Shown here piece after piece: positions 36,319-43,794 of a DNA stretch of 45,601 nucleotides. The notes beneath the pieces were generated by a model. That model saw only the letters and a program-made list of their open reading frames with translations. It searched no databases and was not told where the DNA came from. The translations under genes and the position numbers were made by a program. Origin of the DNA: Hydrogenophilaceae bacterium (GTDB taxonomy: Bacteria; Pseudomonadota; Gammaproteobacteria; Burkholderiales; Thiobacillaceae). The stretch covers positions 1 through 45,601 of the forward strand of contig JANJWO010000049.1 in NCBI GenBank assembly GCA_024709485.1, written 5' to 3'. Numbering within the stretch: position 1 is the stretch's first letter; every line of letters starts with the position of its first letter.

Positions 36319-37641
36319 TTATGTTTTTCTATCAGCGAGAAAGCGATTGATGTCCTGATCTGTAGGCTTTTCATCGTCAAGCAATTGTTGCATACCCTGA
36401 ACTGGTGTATCTGGCCTCAAATCAGGCATCTTGAATGGCGCGCCATCAAGGTGGTGAAGAATGCTCGTTGATAAATCGAGAATATTAGACCAGCGATCCA
36501 GAAGATGTAGGAGGCCGGCTAGTTTCACGGTTTCAATTTCAATTCGGGCGCTCTGTCTGGCGCGCCGCCGCGGGGTGTGCTCAAAGACTATGGAGAGATT
36601 CTCTGCAGTGTTCGAATACGTGAAGCGTCGAATTTCTTCCTGAAGTCGCAACAGAGCCTCATATACCAATGTCTCTTTGTACGAGTTAGACGCAAGGTCA
36701 AATTCCAAGAATGTGGCTCGTGAAAGAACTTGAGGGAGTACGACAGGATGAAATTGCCGAGCCAACAAGTGAATGGCAAGGGTCGATATAACATCCCAAT
36801 GCTTCGTGGCAACGCTGGTGAACTCATTCTTCTTTCCCTCTAGAGTAATGGGGCATTCTTCATGGAAGCGGTCGATGGAAGGTCGAGGCGAGTAGACATC
36901 ACCGTCCCCGTTGAACTTGACTAGGCATTGACCAACGAAATCGCGTAGTTCACGGCGTAGCAATCGCTGCGCTGTCATATCCTCTATCGGGATTGACGAG
37001 AAGGCTTGGCCGTGAAGTACATCGACCACATCTCTGAAGTTGCTGAAAATGTGTATCCAGTTTCCAGAAGGCGCTTTGCCCTTGCCTTGAACTGCCAGTT
37101 TCGTTTCCTTGTTTCGCGCGACTTCGTTGATAAAGCTACCCAAAAATTCCGCATCGTCAGCAAACTTGCTCGGATGGCCCATAATTGCTTTTCGGGTGCT
37201 GCCATCCACAGGTATCGACTCGAGGTGCTTGACGAGTTCACGTTGAATTTCTCGGAGTTGCCAGATTTCCGAGCGAACAAAAGTCAGAATCTTCAGTTTT
37301 CCTGAAACGTGTAACTGATATGCTTCACGGTACTCTCGCTGAGTAATTGAAACCCGATTCTTCTCGTCATACCATCCCCCTACTCGACTACCAATAAGCA
37401 AAATGAAGTAGTCCGCTGAGTGAATTGAGCGGAGGCATGCTTCGTATGAGTGGACATCAAGCGGCTTGTCAAAATCATTGAATTCCGACGCTAAAACTTT
37501 ACAGCCCTGCTCCTCAAGAAAAAACTTCAACGCTGAGCGCAGATCACGAAAGTCATAAATTGTAGATGACAGGAAGAATGTGGGGCGCTTCACTTTGCTT
37601 TTCCCGGGGGGCGCACTGGTCGGTCTGAGGGTGGCGGCCAA
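36319..37641 (-). CDS. DUF4062-domain protein
   Basis: This 440-residue protein has an N-terminal DUF4062 domain: RPTFFLSSTIYDFRDLRSALKFFLEEQG, YEACLRSIHSADYFILLIGSRVGGWYDEKNRVSITQREYREAY. This region resembles the nucleotide-handling TIR/SEFIR-like folds that read the patterns Fxss...D...R and GxRyG. The C-terminal 290 residues are helical with no motif I know. DUF4062 proteins recur in bacterial defence islands, often with large effector domains behind. It is a single gene here. A signalling or NAD-related role would be a guess. Confidence 0.85.
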   Translation of the reverse strand: MAATLRPTSAPPGKSKVKRPTFFLSSTIYDFRDLRSALKFFLEEQGCKVLASEFNDFDKPLDVHSYEACLRSIHSADYFILLIGSRVGGWYDEKNRVSITQREYREAYQLHVSGKLKILTFVRSEIWQLREIQRELVKHLESIPVDGSTRKAIMGHPSKFADDAEFLGSFINEVARNKETKLAVQGKGKAPSGNWIHIFSNFRDVVDVLHGQAFSSIPIEDMTAQRLLRRELRDFVGQCLVKFNGDGDVYSPRPSIDRFHEECPITLEGKKNEFTSVATKHWDVISTLAIHLLARQFHPVVLPQVLSRATFLEFDLASNSYKETLVYEALLRLQEEIRRFTYSNTAENLSIVFEHTPRRRARQSARIEIETVKLAGLLHLLDRWSNILDLSTSILHHLDGAPFKMPDLRPDTPVQGMQQLLDDEKPTDQDINRFLADRKT

Positions 37642-37746
37642 CGTGCTAGATCAGCAGCCGCTGAAGGTGGCCCACTGGAGCGAAGGGTGAACTTGGCATG
37701 AACCCCGGTCGGTCTTGCCAAAGCCTAACTGAAGGGGTGAGCAACA

Positions 37747-38043
37747 TTACGTCGTACCTGCACCCCATGCCCAGTCGCCACCAACAACAACAAATATCTC
37801 CGACTTAAAGCGCCTCGCGGTGAACGCATTCTTAACCCATGTGCGAACGTCGTCACGAACGGCTGCAGCACTATTGCCATTAAATGTTCCCATCACAGAA
37901 GTGGTTGGAATCACTACGTCGCTTCCTCCATCAGCCTTTTGGATTTTCTTCAGCCCAAGCTTCTCAAGATCGGTGTACGCGTTTTGGTAGTCCTGGCTAT
38001 TAGCATTCTTTAAGTCAAAGGTGCAGAAGACGAGATAGCTCAT
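37747..38043 (-). CDS. Small conserved-looking protein, possible ferredoxin-like (Cas2/VapD-like) fold
   Basis: This 98-residue protein starts MSYLVFCTFDLKNANSQDYQ and ends FKSEIFVVVGGDWAWGAGTT. A hydrophobic beta strand followed by FDLKN and a helix, plus a second half with two strands, is compatible with a ferredoxin-like fold of the Cas2/VapD kind, but this is only a pattern impression. It lies between the DUF4062 gene and the ImmA/IrrE gene with gaps of about 100 bp on each side, on the minus strand. Confidence 0.7.
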   Translation of the reverse strand: MSYLVFCTFDLKNANSQDYQNAYTDLEKLGLKKIQKADGGSDVVIPTTSVMGTFNGNSAAAVRDDVRTWVKNAFTARRFKSEIFVVVGGDWAWGAGTT

Positions 38044-38146
38044 GCGTTTCCCCTGTTTAAAATCATGCTAAACATTCGCCGTAACCGGCAGAAAAAAGCA
38101 GTGCAACGAAGGAATGCCGCTTTTTTGCTGTTCGCGTTGTGTGTAA

Positions 38147-38710
38147 TTATGCAAACTGTCGATTGACCCCGGTCGTCGCCAAACGGTAAGTGAGCATCTG
38201 TCTGCTAACGCCAAAGATTTCGGCAGCTGCCTTTAGGTCAAGCTGTCGCCGTTTTATATGTACCAAAGCTTCTCGGGGCAACAGAAGGCAGCCTGAAAGC
38301 CAATCTGCTTCTTCCTCCTGCAGCTTATCGTATCCACTAAGCAACATTAAGCCCTCTGCAGAGACATCCATTTCATGTGTTTGATGGCCGCGAATACGAT
38401 GTGATAGTTCATGCATTAGGTCGCTTGCTTGGCGTGCGGGAGAGTGTGATGAATTAAGAATCACAAGAGTTTTGCTGCCAATTACCAAAGTGACGGCAGA
38501 CCAGCAGCTTGGGGTCGTGCCGTCATTGCGCAGCAATACTGACAACAGATCCTCAGTGATGCCAGGCACATCCTGAGGGGTCCAAACGCGTATTCCAAGA
38601 TTGTCGGCCAGCCTAAACGGGTCCAAAGGATCGGTGGGTTTTAATCCCAGCTCCGATCTTTTTTCTGCTGCGTATCGTTCGCACCATGCCTTGAAACCAC
38701 GCTCAAACAC
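38147..38710 (-). CDS. ImmA/IrrE-family metallopeptidase
   Basis: This protein of 187 residues (with GTG start 38710) has MHELSHRIRGH near residue 97, the HExxH zinc motif, and the later EEEADWLSGCLLLPREAL typical of ImmA/IrrE. Such proteases switch off XRE repressors by cleavage; the partner repressor is encoded directly upstream. GTG 38710 avoids a 38-bp overlap with the XRE gene and has AGGA upstream. ATG 38758 (MPKRQCW) is possible. A C-terminal helix-turn-helix-like part (LKAAAEIFGVSRQMLTYRLA) is present. It likely controls the divergent ubiquitin-like operon. Confidence 0.88.
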   Translation of the reverse strand: MFERGFKAWCERYAAEKRSELGLKPTDPLDPFRLADNLGIRVWTPQDVPGITEDLLSVLLRNDGTTPSCWSAVTLVIGSKTLVILNSSHSPARQASDLMHELSHRIRGHQTHEMDVSAEGLMLLSGYDKLQEEEADWLSGCLLLPREALVHIKRRQLDLKAAAEIFGVSRQMLTYRLATTGVNRQFA

Positions 38711-38720
38711 TATTGCAATC

Positions 38721-39059
38721 CTATAGTTCTTCTTCTTCCAACATTGCCTTTTGGGCAAGGATGATCATCTCGCTAAGTGCTTTCGCACTGTCTTGCTCGA
38801 TGGCCGCTCCTTTCTTGAAGTGCAATTGGGCTCGGGGCGCCTCAAGCGATCTGTTTCTTATACCTAAGTAAATGGCTGGGTCGTCTCCCAGCCATTTACA
38901 TATTTTTCCGAATGTCTCTAAGTCAGGAATCTTCTTGTTTTCTACCCTGGACAGTGTTGCTGGGCTTATTCCAATCTCCTTTGCCGCCTCCCTGATGCCT
39001 TTACCTGCCCGCCGTAGCTGAATTTTTTCAGCCAGGCCCGCAATGTTTATGGCGTTCAT
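38721..39059 (-). CDS. XRE-family repressor, likely regulator of the ubiquitin-like operon
   Basis: A 112-residue HTH protein: NIAGLAEKIQLRRAGKGIREAAKEIGISPATLSRVENKK contains the XRE helix-turn-helix at about residues 8-45. Met at 39059 is favoured over the longer start at 39107 because AAGGAGA (complement of 39069-39075) stands just upstream, and the longer leader would run across the operators. It is coupled to the ImmA/IrrE peptidase gene behind it and diverges from the ubiquitin-like operon, whose promoter carries repeated GTGAAACA sites. Confidence 0.87.
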   Translation of the reverse strand: MNAINIAGLAEKIQLRRAGKGIREAAKEIGISPATLSRVENKKIPDLETFGKICKWLGDDPAIYLGIRNRSLEAPRAQLHFKKGAAIEQDSAKALSEMIILAQKAMLEEEEL

Positions 39060-39218
39060 TGAAAATAGTCTCCTTGGTGAAACAAAAGTGGTTGACAGGT
39101 GAAACAATACTCGTAAACTGTTTCACATGTGAGACGCAGTGTCTCCTTGCGAGCCTTAAAAGTCAATATCTCCTTGTCTTTTCAGGTATTTAATCAACTT
39201 ATGCTGTAAGGATACAAA
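39060..39218. promoter_or_regulatory. Promoter and operators of the ubiquitin-like operon
   Basis: A sigma70-type promoter on the plus strand has TTGACA at 39092-39097 and TAAACT at 39114-39119, 16 bp apart. It overlaps GGTGAAACA (39098-39106) and its inverse TGTTTCAC (39119-39126), and a third GGTGAAACA lies at 39076-39084. The arrangement fits repression by the divergent XRE protein and relief by the ImmA/IrrE protease. Confidence 0.75.
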
Positions 39219-39932
39219 ATGAAGCAAGAAGCGCATGGAAACAATGAAGTAGTTGATTTGGAAGAGTTTTCTAAGACAGGTAAGGGTGTACCTCCTGGTA
39301 AGGTATACCGGTTTCGTGTGGATAAAAACTATTACGAGACCAACAAAGAAAGCCTGACCGGGCGTGAAATCCTGGTCATTGCCAGCAAAAATCCGCCGGA
39401 AAAGCACCTTCTCAAGCAAAAAATTAAAGGACAAGTCGTCGATATCAAATTGGACGACATTGTGAGCCTGCTGAGCCCGGGGTTGGAGCGCTTTATGACT
39501 ATTCCAAACGAGGTCACTGAAGGAGAGCCTACAGTTGGACGGCTCGATTTCAAGCTCCTGGATGATGACCATGGATTTCTGGAAGAGTTGGGTCTCCCTT
39601 GGGAGGCAGTCCAGGAGGGGGCTGTGCGCAGAGTCGTCATCCATGGCTGGAAGATACCGCCCGGATATAACATTCAAGAAGCAAGTGTAAATGTCCGGCT
39701 AGATCCTGGTTACCCTGATACCCAGATCGACATGGCCTATTTCTTCCCGCCACTGACGCGGCAGGATGGTAAGCCAATCAGGAATTTGGCTACCGATGAA
39801 TTTGCTGGAAAATCTTGGCAGCGTTGGTCACGTCATCGCACCCCTTCCAGTGCCTGGCGCATTGGTGTGGATAACTTGCGCTCGCACATGGGGTTGGTAG
39901 CTTATTGGCTTGAAGTAGAGCTAAAGAAATGA
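39219..39932 (+). CDS. Ubiquitin-like (multiubiquitin family) and prokaryotic E2-like fusion protein without cysteine
   Basis: This 237-residue protein has two parts. Residues 27-100 match the bacterial multiubiquitin domain (KVYRFRVDKNYYETNKESLTGREILVIASKNPPEKHLLKQ...). Residues 105-237 match the E2-like family E region (PDTQIDMAYFFPP, GKSWQRWSRHRTPSSAWRIGVDNLRSHMGLV). The sequence contains not one cysteine, so the E2 part cannot form the usual thioester. There is one ubiquitin-like unit and no free C-terminal diglycine after it. It starts the operon behind an XRE-regulated promoter and overlaps the JAB-E1 gene by 4 bp (ATGA). The fold assignment rests on pattern recognition; the absence of Cys is certain. 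Confidence 0.88.
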   Translation: MKQEAHGNNEVVDLEEFSKTGKGVPPGKVYRFRVDKNYYETNKESLTGREILVIASKNPPEKHLLKQKIKGQVVDIKLDDIVSLLSPGLERFMTIPNEVTEGEPTVGRLDFKLLDDDHGFLEELGLPWEAVQEGAVRRVVIHGWKIPPGYNIQEASVNVRLDPGYPDTQIDMAYFFPPLTRQDGKPIRNLATDEFAGKSWQRWSRHRTPSSAWRIGVDNLRSHMGLVAYWLEVELKK

Positions 39933-41347
39933 GCGCAATGTCTCCCCTGTCCTTGGCGCTTACAGCAAAACAACATGTACAACTCCGCCAACATCTATAC
40001 CCCGGTGACGGCAAGGAGGCAGTTGCAATATTGCTTTGTGGCCAAAGCAATAATGATCGTAGGTACAGCTTGCTTACACGTTATGTATATCCTGTGCCGT
40101 ATGCAGCCTGTCGGATAAGGGATAGCCAGCGGGTGACATGGTCGCCTGATTCAGTAGTGTCAGCCCTGACGCGTGCAATGCAGGAGCGTCTCGTAGTTGT
40201 TAAGGCACATAGCCATCCGGGGGGCTATGATCGGTTCTCGCCAATAGATGACACCTCGGATCTAGAGTTTTTCAATTCTGTATTTGGGTGGTTGGACACG
40301 GATACCCCCCAAGCTAGCGTCATCATGCTTCCAGATGGCCGCATGTTTGGGCGGTCCGTTTACCCCGGTCGTCTCGGAGAACCATTGAGTGAAATTCGGG
40401 TAGCGGGGGACGACTTTCATATTTGGCGGCACAAGGAAAAAAACCAAGAAGCGGCCCCACGACACGCAAAGCGAATTATTCAGGCTTTTGGTGAAGGTAC
40501 ATATGTAAAGATGCGATCTTTGCGTGTGGGTGTTGTGGGATGTTCTGGAACAGGTAGCGTTGTTTGTGAACAGCTTGCGCGGAATTGCGTCGGCGAGATG
40601 GTGATAGTAGATCCGGAAGTTGTCGAGCCTGAAAATCTAAATCGGGTTGTTAACAGCACCCAAGAAGATGTCAAAAATGCAACTCCCAAAGTTCAGGTGG
40701 TGAAAAGGTCAATAGAAGCCATGGGGATGGGCACTTCGGTCCTCGACTTCCAAAAGGATTTGCTAAATCGTGAAGTCATTAAGCGATTGTCGTCTTGTGA
40801 TGTGATCTTTGGGTGCATGGATTCGATAGATGGTAGGCATATTCTTAATAAGTTGGCGAGCTACTACTTGATTCCATATATAGATATGGGTGTTCGGATA
40901 GACGCAGACGGGCAAGGTGAGGTCTCACACGTTAGCGGTGTAGTTCACACCGTTCAACCAGGCGGATCAAGCTTAATGAGCCGTGGACTATATAGTGGCG
41001 AGGATCTACAAGCAGCAATGATGCGAAGATGGGATCCGAAATCTTACGCAGAACGACACAAGGAGGGGTATATAAAAGGTATACGTGTCGACCAGCCGGC
41101 GGTGATTTCCCTCAATATGCAAATAGCGGCAACAGCTTTAAATGAGCTCCTAGCAAGGATTCACTTATATCGCGTAGAAGAAAACCGAAATTTCGCCATT
41201 CGAAGGATAGTGCTGAGTGATCCGCTTGCGAGCTCAGACGAAGCTGATGGGGAACCGTGTAATGTCTTTAACCAGTTTGTGGGACTGGGAGACCAAGAGC
41301 CTCCTCTCGGATATCCAGAGCTAAGTGCAGCGATGGATGAATCATAA
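39929..41347 (+). CDS. JAB peptidase and E1/ThiF-like adenylyltransferase fusion
   Basis: In this 472-residue protein, residues 10-165 are a JAB/JAMM metallopeptidase: Glu 30, then H94-S-H96-P-x6-S104-x2-D107, the complete zinc and catalytic motif. Residues 195-470 are an E1/ThiF domain: VGVVGCSGTGSVV near 201-212 (nucleotide loop), D228, NLNR at 236-239, Lys 254 and DVIFGCMDS with Asp 298. In the segment PGGSSLMSRG (345-353), where I recall relatives carrying Cys, serines stand instead. No cysteine occurs between residues 297 and 443. The E1 may therefore adenylate without forming a thioester. Confidence 0.92.
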   Translation: MSAMSPLSLALTAKQHVQLRQHLYPGDGKEAVAILLCGQSNNDRRYSLLTRYVYPVPYAACRIRDSQRVTWSPDSVVSALTRAMQERLVVVKAHSHPGGYDRFSPIDDTSDLEFFNSVFGWLDTDTPQASVIMLPDGRMFGRSVYPGRLGEPLSEIRVAGDDFHIWRHKEKNQEAAPRHAKRIIQAFGEGTYVKMRSLRVGVVGCSGTGSVVCEQLARNCVGEMVIVDPEVVEPENLNRVVNSTQEDVKNATPKVQVVKRSIEAMGMGTSVLDFQKDLLNREVIKRLSSCDVIFGCMDSIDGRHILNKLASYYLIPYIDMGVRIDADGQGEVSHVSGVVHTVQPGGSSLMSRGLYSGEDLQAAMMRRWDPKSYAERHKEGYIKGIRVDQPAVISLNMQIAATALNELLARIHLYRVEENRNFAIRRIVLSDPLASSDEADGEPCNVFNQFVGLGDQEPPLGYPELSAAMDES

Positions 41348-41671
41348 GTGCTGCGTCTTCTAAAAAAATTACTTCGCCTTGTTGGCATATATGCAAAATA
41401 TCGTGTAATTCGCTGCACGGATCTACCCGATAAGCCTAGTGATGAGAAACTCTATATTGTTGGAGAAGAGGGTGTTTATTGGTTAGCCGCAATGAAATGC
41501 CCATGTGGCTGCGGGGATTTGATCCAACTATCGTTATCAGAAAACTCACACCCCCGGTGGCGGCTTGCTGGCACGGACACACAACCAACCTTATTCCCAT
41601 CAATAAATCGTACAGTCGGGTGTAAAAGCCATTTCCATTTGAGAAACGGAAGCGTTCTATGGTGTCCATAA
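41348..41671 (+). CDS. DUF6527-family cysteine-rich protein
   Basis: A 107-residue protein with MKCPCGCGDLIQLSL near residue 50, HPRWRL, and INRTVGCKSHFHLRNGSVLWC near the end, fitting the DUF6527 family. The cysteines (CPCGC, GCKSH, WC) could hold a zinc ion. The family is regularly found in bacterial ubiquitin-like operons. The GTG start at 41348 directly follows the JAB-E1 stop, so the gene is coupled. Its role (target adaptor, ligase-like factor) is not known to me. Confidence 0.85.
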   Translation: MLRLLKKLLRLVGIYAKYRVIRCTDLPDKPSDEKLYIVGEEGVYWLAAMKCPCGCGDLIQLSLSENSHPRWRLAGTDTQPTLFPSINRTVGCKSHFHLRNGSVLWCP

Positions 41672-42105
41672 TTATGAATGGGGCGACGATTTATAAGTGC
41701 AAACTTCCCCCAGAACATTCATTGATTAACTTAGCGCCAGAATTTGAGGCATTAAAGGGCAAAGACCCTGTAGTAGTCTTCTTAAAATCAGATAAGGTGA
41801 AGCTCCTAATAGACAGTTACCATCCCGAGGGCTTCCGCCCTAACCAAAAGCGGCTTAAGAATGTAGAGGAAATGCTCAATTCTTATACGTTTGAGCTACC
41901 AATTATTTCGTTCAATGGGAGGGTAATTCGGCTGGTTGAAGGACGGCATAGAGTAGCCGCTATGTGGTTTAGATTCGAAGAGGTGATCCCATTTATTACC
42001 GACAGGGCAATGGCGCCAAAAATACACAGTGAGCTAGGGACAATAGGCCAATCATTAAGATTTGACCTTTCCGATGCAAGGTATCCTATTTTCAGTTATG
42101 ACTAA
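41659..42105 (+). CDS. ParB/sulfiredoxin-like protein, last gene of the ubiquitin-like operon
   Basis: A 148-residue protein with a ParB/Srx-like core: a strand (ELPIISFNGRVIRL) followed by VEGRHRVAAMWFRF near residues 95-108, matching the GRHR motif of that fold. It overlaps the DUF6527 gene by 13 bp if it starts at 41659; ATG 41674 starts just after that stop. In ParB the GxxR region binds CTP; in sulfiredoxin it binds ATP. A nucleotide-dependent role in the pathway is an inference. Confidence 0.7.
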   Translation: MVSIIMNGATIYKCKLPPEHSLINLAPEFEALKGKDPVVVFLKSDKVKLLIDSYHPEGFRPNQKRLKNVEEMLNSYTFELPIISFNGRVIRLVEGRHRVAAMWFRFEEVIPFITDRAMAPKIHSELGTIGQSLRFDLSDARYPIFSYD

Positions 42106-42427
42106 TCAGCTTGACAGAACAAGCTGGTTGCTGCCGTTCGCCAAGAAGCGTTAGTTGAAGATTAGGGTTAAGCTTTAATCTAGGTCAGCTTAGACCGAGA
42201 AACGGTCATTGCAACCAAGTAACCCGAATAACCGAGATGGGTCGGCTTGCGATGACCGACAAGATGCGGATGTCGAGAGGCGGAAAAATATGTGGCAGCA
42301 CCAGTGACATGGTCAGCGTTGATTGGCATGTCAGTCATTTCATGCCAGTGCCTGCACCATCCATCCGGAGACTGCCAAGATGCCGCACCAACTGCGAAAA
42401 CTCTGGCTGCATCGCTAAGGTAGGCCA
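42106..42427. other. Gene-free spacer, with an inverted repeat
   Basis: No gene is supported in this 322-bp gap. It contains TGGCATG-N10-CATGCCA (42324-42347), a possible operator or hairpin ahead of the gene at 42428, and short TTAAGC/GCTTAGAC stretches. I cannot assign a function. Confidence 0.5.
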
Positions 42428-43624
42428 ATGATTAATTCAGAGAGCGAAATAGACCGAGAAGCACTTTACCAAGAGGTTTGGGCGGATCCCGTTACCGTTG
42501 TTGCCGAGCGTTATGGCCTCTCTGATGTAGGCCTGGCGAAGATTTGCCGGAAACTCACTATCCCACTACCTAGTCGCGGCTACTGGGCCAAAGTCAAAGC
42601 AGGGAGAGTCATGAAAAAGGCCCCTCTGCCACCGTTGAAGCCAGATCGGACAGTGGTCGCTCCTCTGAAATGGCTTCCTGCCGAAGTCGTAGAGGCCAAG
42701 CAGGGGGTGAAGCAGAAAGCTGAAAGCATTCGAAAGTGCACGGGTGAGATTGTTGTGCCGGGAGAACTCTCTGCACCTCACCCCCTGATAAGTGCAGCCG
42801 CCAAGAGGCTGAAGCGAAGGGAGGGTTGGGAGGATCCGAAAGGTATTCGTGCGGCCCCCGATGAAGTGCTAAATCTGCAGGTTACAAAGGATGCAATTGA
42901 TCGGGCGTTGCGGATTGCAGACACCCTGATCAAAAGACTCGGGGATCTTGGGGTTAGAGCCCAGGTGGATTCGGAACGAAAGCGCACGACCCTGGAAATC
43001 CAGGGAATTTCGATACCGTTCTCAATTGCCGAACATGTTGCCAGGTCGCGCCACGTGCCGACTCCTGCAGAAATTCGGGCTCGTGATCGATACTGGTCAA
43101 ATCTGAGCCGTCGATCTCGGGACGAGCCTGCCCCAAGGATTCCGGATTTCGATTACACCCCAACGGGCATGTTTACGATTTCAGCCGGCGGTTGGCCAGG
43201 AAAGAATTGGCGAGATACTCCTCGAACATCTCTGGAAACCCGGATCAGTGAAGTGATCAGCGGACTCTTTGTGCTGGCAGAGGAAATCCGAGTGAAGGAA
43301 GAAGAGACCCGGCGTCGTGAAGAGGTAAGACGTCAGGCAGAATCACGTTACCAGTTCTTGAAGAATCGGCTCGAAAACGAGCAGGCGGAGTTCAAGCGGC
43401 TGGAAGAAGAGGCTCGGGATTTAGAGCGTGCCAACAGACTGCGGGTGTATGCAGATGCGGTTGAGCAAAAAGCACGAACAAGTGCGGATGGTCTGACTAA
43501 GGAAGTCAGCGATTGGCTAGCTTGGGTCCGTGCGAAGGCAGACTGGCTCGATCCCATGATTCATGTCTGTGATCCCATCATGGATGCCCCCGAGCCCCCC
43601 AAGCCAAATCCTTACTGGTGGTGA
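42428..43624 (+). CDS. Unknown protein with N-terminal HTH-like region and coiled coil
   Basis: A 398-residue protein. The first 60 residues (EALYQEVWADPVTVVAERYGLSDVGLAKICRKLTIPLPSRGYWAKVKAG) resemble a helix-turn-helix-like module I have seen in uncharacterised bacterial proteins. Residues about 275-345 are strongly charged and helical (EEIRVKEEETRRREEVRRQAE and LENEQAEFKRLEEEARDLER), predicting a coiled coil. The end has a Trp-rich segment (DWLAWVRAKADWLD). It is the last gene before the distal transposon end. A role is unknown. Confidence 0.8.
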   Translation: MINSESEIDREALYQEVWADPVTVVAERYGLSDVGLAKICRKLTIPLPSRGYWAKVKAGRVMKKAPLPPLKPDRTVVAPLKWLPAEVVEAKQGVKQKAESIRKCTGEIVVPGELSAPHPLISAAAKRLKRREGWEDPKGIRAAPDEVLNLQVTKDAIDRALRIADTLIKRLGDLGVRAQVDSERKRTTLEIQGISIPFSIAEHVARSRHVPTPAEIRARDRYWSNLSRRSRDEPAPRIPDFDYTPTGMFTISAGGWPGKNWRDTPRTSLETRISEVISGLFVLAEEIRVKEEETRRREEVRRQAESRYQFLKNRLENEQAEFKRLEEEARDLERANRLRVYADAVEQKARTSADGLTKEVSDWLAWVRAKADWLDPMIHVCDPIMDAPEPPKPNPYWW

Positions 43625-43789
43625 GCATGGCCTCCGGGCAATTGGCTATATAGATGGTTCCATGTATTTGAGAATGGGGTAGGAATTCCTTTGGTAATAT
43701 GAGAACGCTAGGAAATAGTTTTCTTAAATTAATTGATAAAACCTTTGATCTGGAGGGGTCCGATTTCTAACGAATTTCGAAAACCTACA
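43625..43789 (-). mobile_element. Distal end region of the Tn7-like element
   Basis: A 165-bp AT-rich end terminating ...TTTCGAAAACCTACA. Read inward it starts TGTAGGTTTTCGAAATTC. Possible TnsB-site echoes of the TTCTCAA core occur inverted at 43668-43674 (TTGAGAA) and 43700-43705 (TGAGAA). Confidence 0.75.
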
Positions 43790-43794
43790 GGTGT
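43790..43794. repeat. Target-site duplication GGTGT, distal side
   Basis: GGTGT follows the terminal ACA and is identical to the 5 bp after the gyrB stop codon. The same bases also form the start of a TGTAGG sequence at 43792. Confidence 0.85.

Larger units (their letters stand above)
15186..43789. mobile_element. Tn7-like transposon inserted behind gyrB, carrying defence-type cargo
   Basis: The 28,604-bp element starts TGTAGGTT (15186) and ends AACCTACA (43789), the TGT...ACA ends of Tn7-family transposons, and is flanked by GGTGT on both sides. Reading inward, 15 of the first 18 bases of the two ends agree. It encodes TnsA, TnsB, TnsC and two TniQ/TnsD-like proteins but no visible TnsE and no CRISPR-Cas. 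The tns genes read away from the gyrB-proximal end, as Tn7's read away from glmS, so that end corresponds to Tn7's right end. Unlike Tn7, about 12.9 kb of cargo lies between that end and tnsA. Cargo includes type I restriction-modification, an MBL/membrane module, DUF4062 and a ubiquitin-like operon. Base composition is visibly lower in GC than the core genes. Confidence 0.87.

Noticed and set aside
42106..42427. Short minus-strand reading frame of 82 codons
   Set aside because: It has no ribosome-binding site and no recognisable motif, and it overlaps the promoter-like repeat before the 42428 gene.
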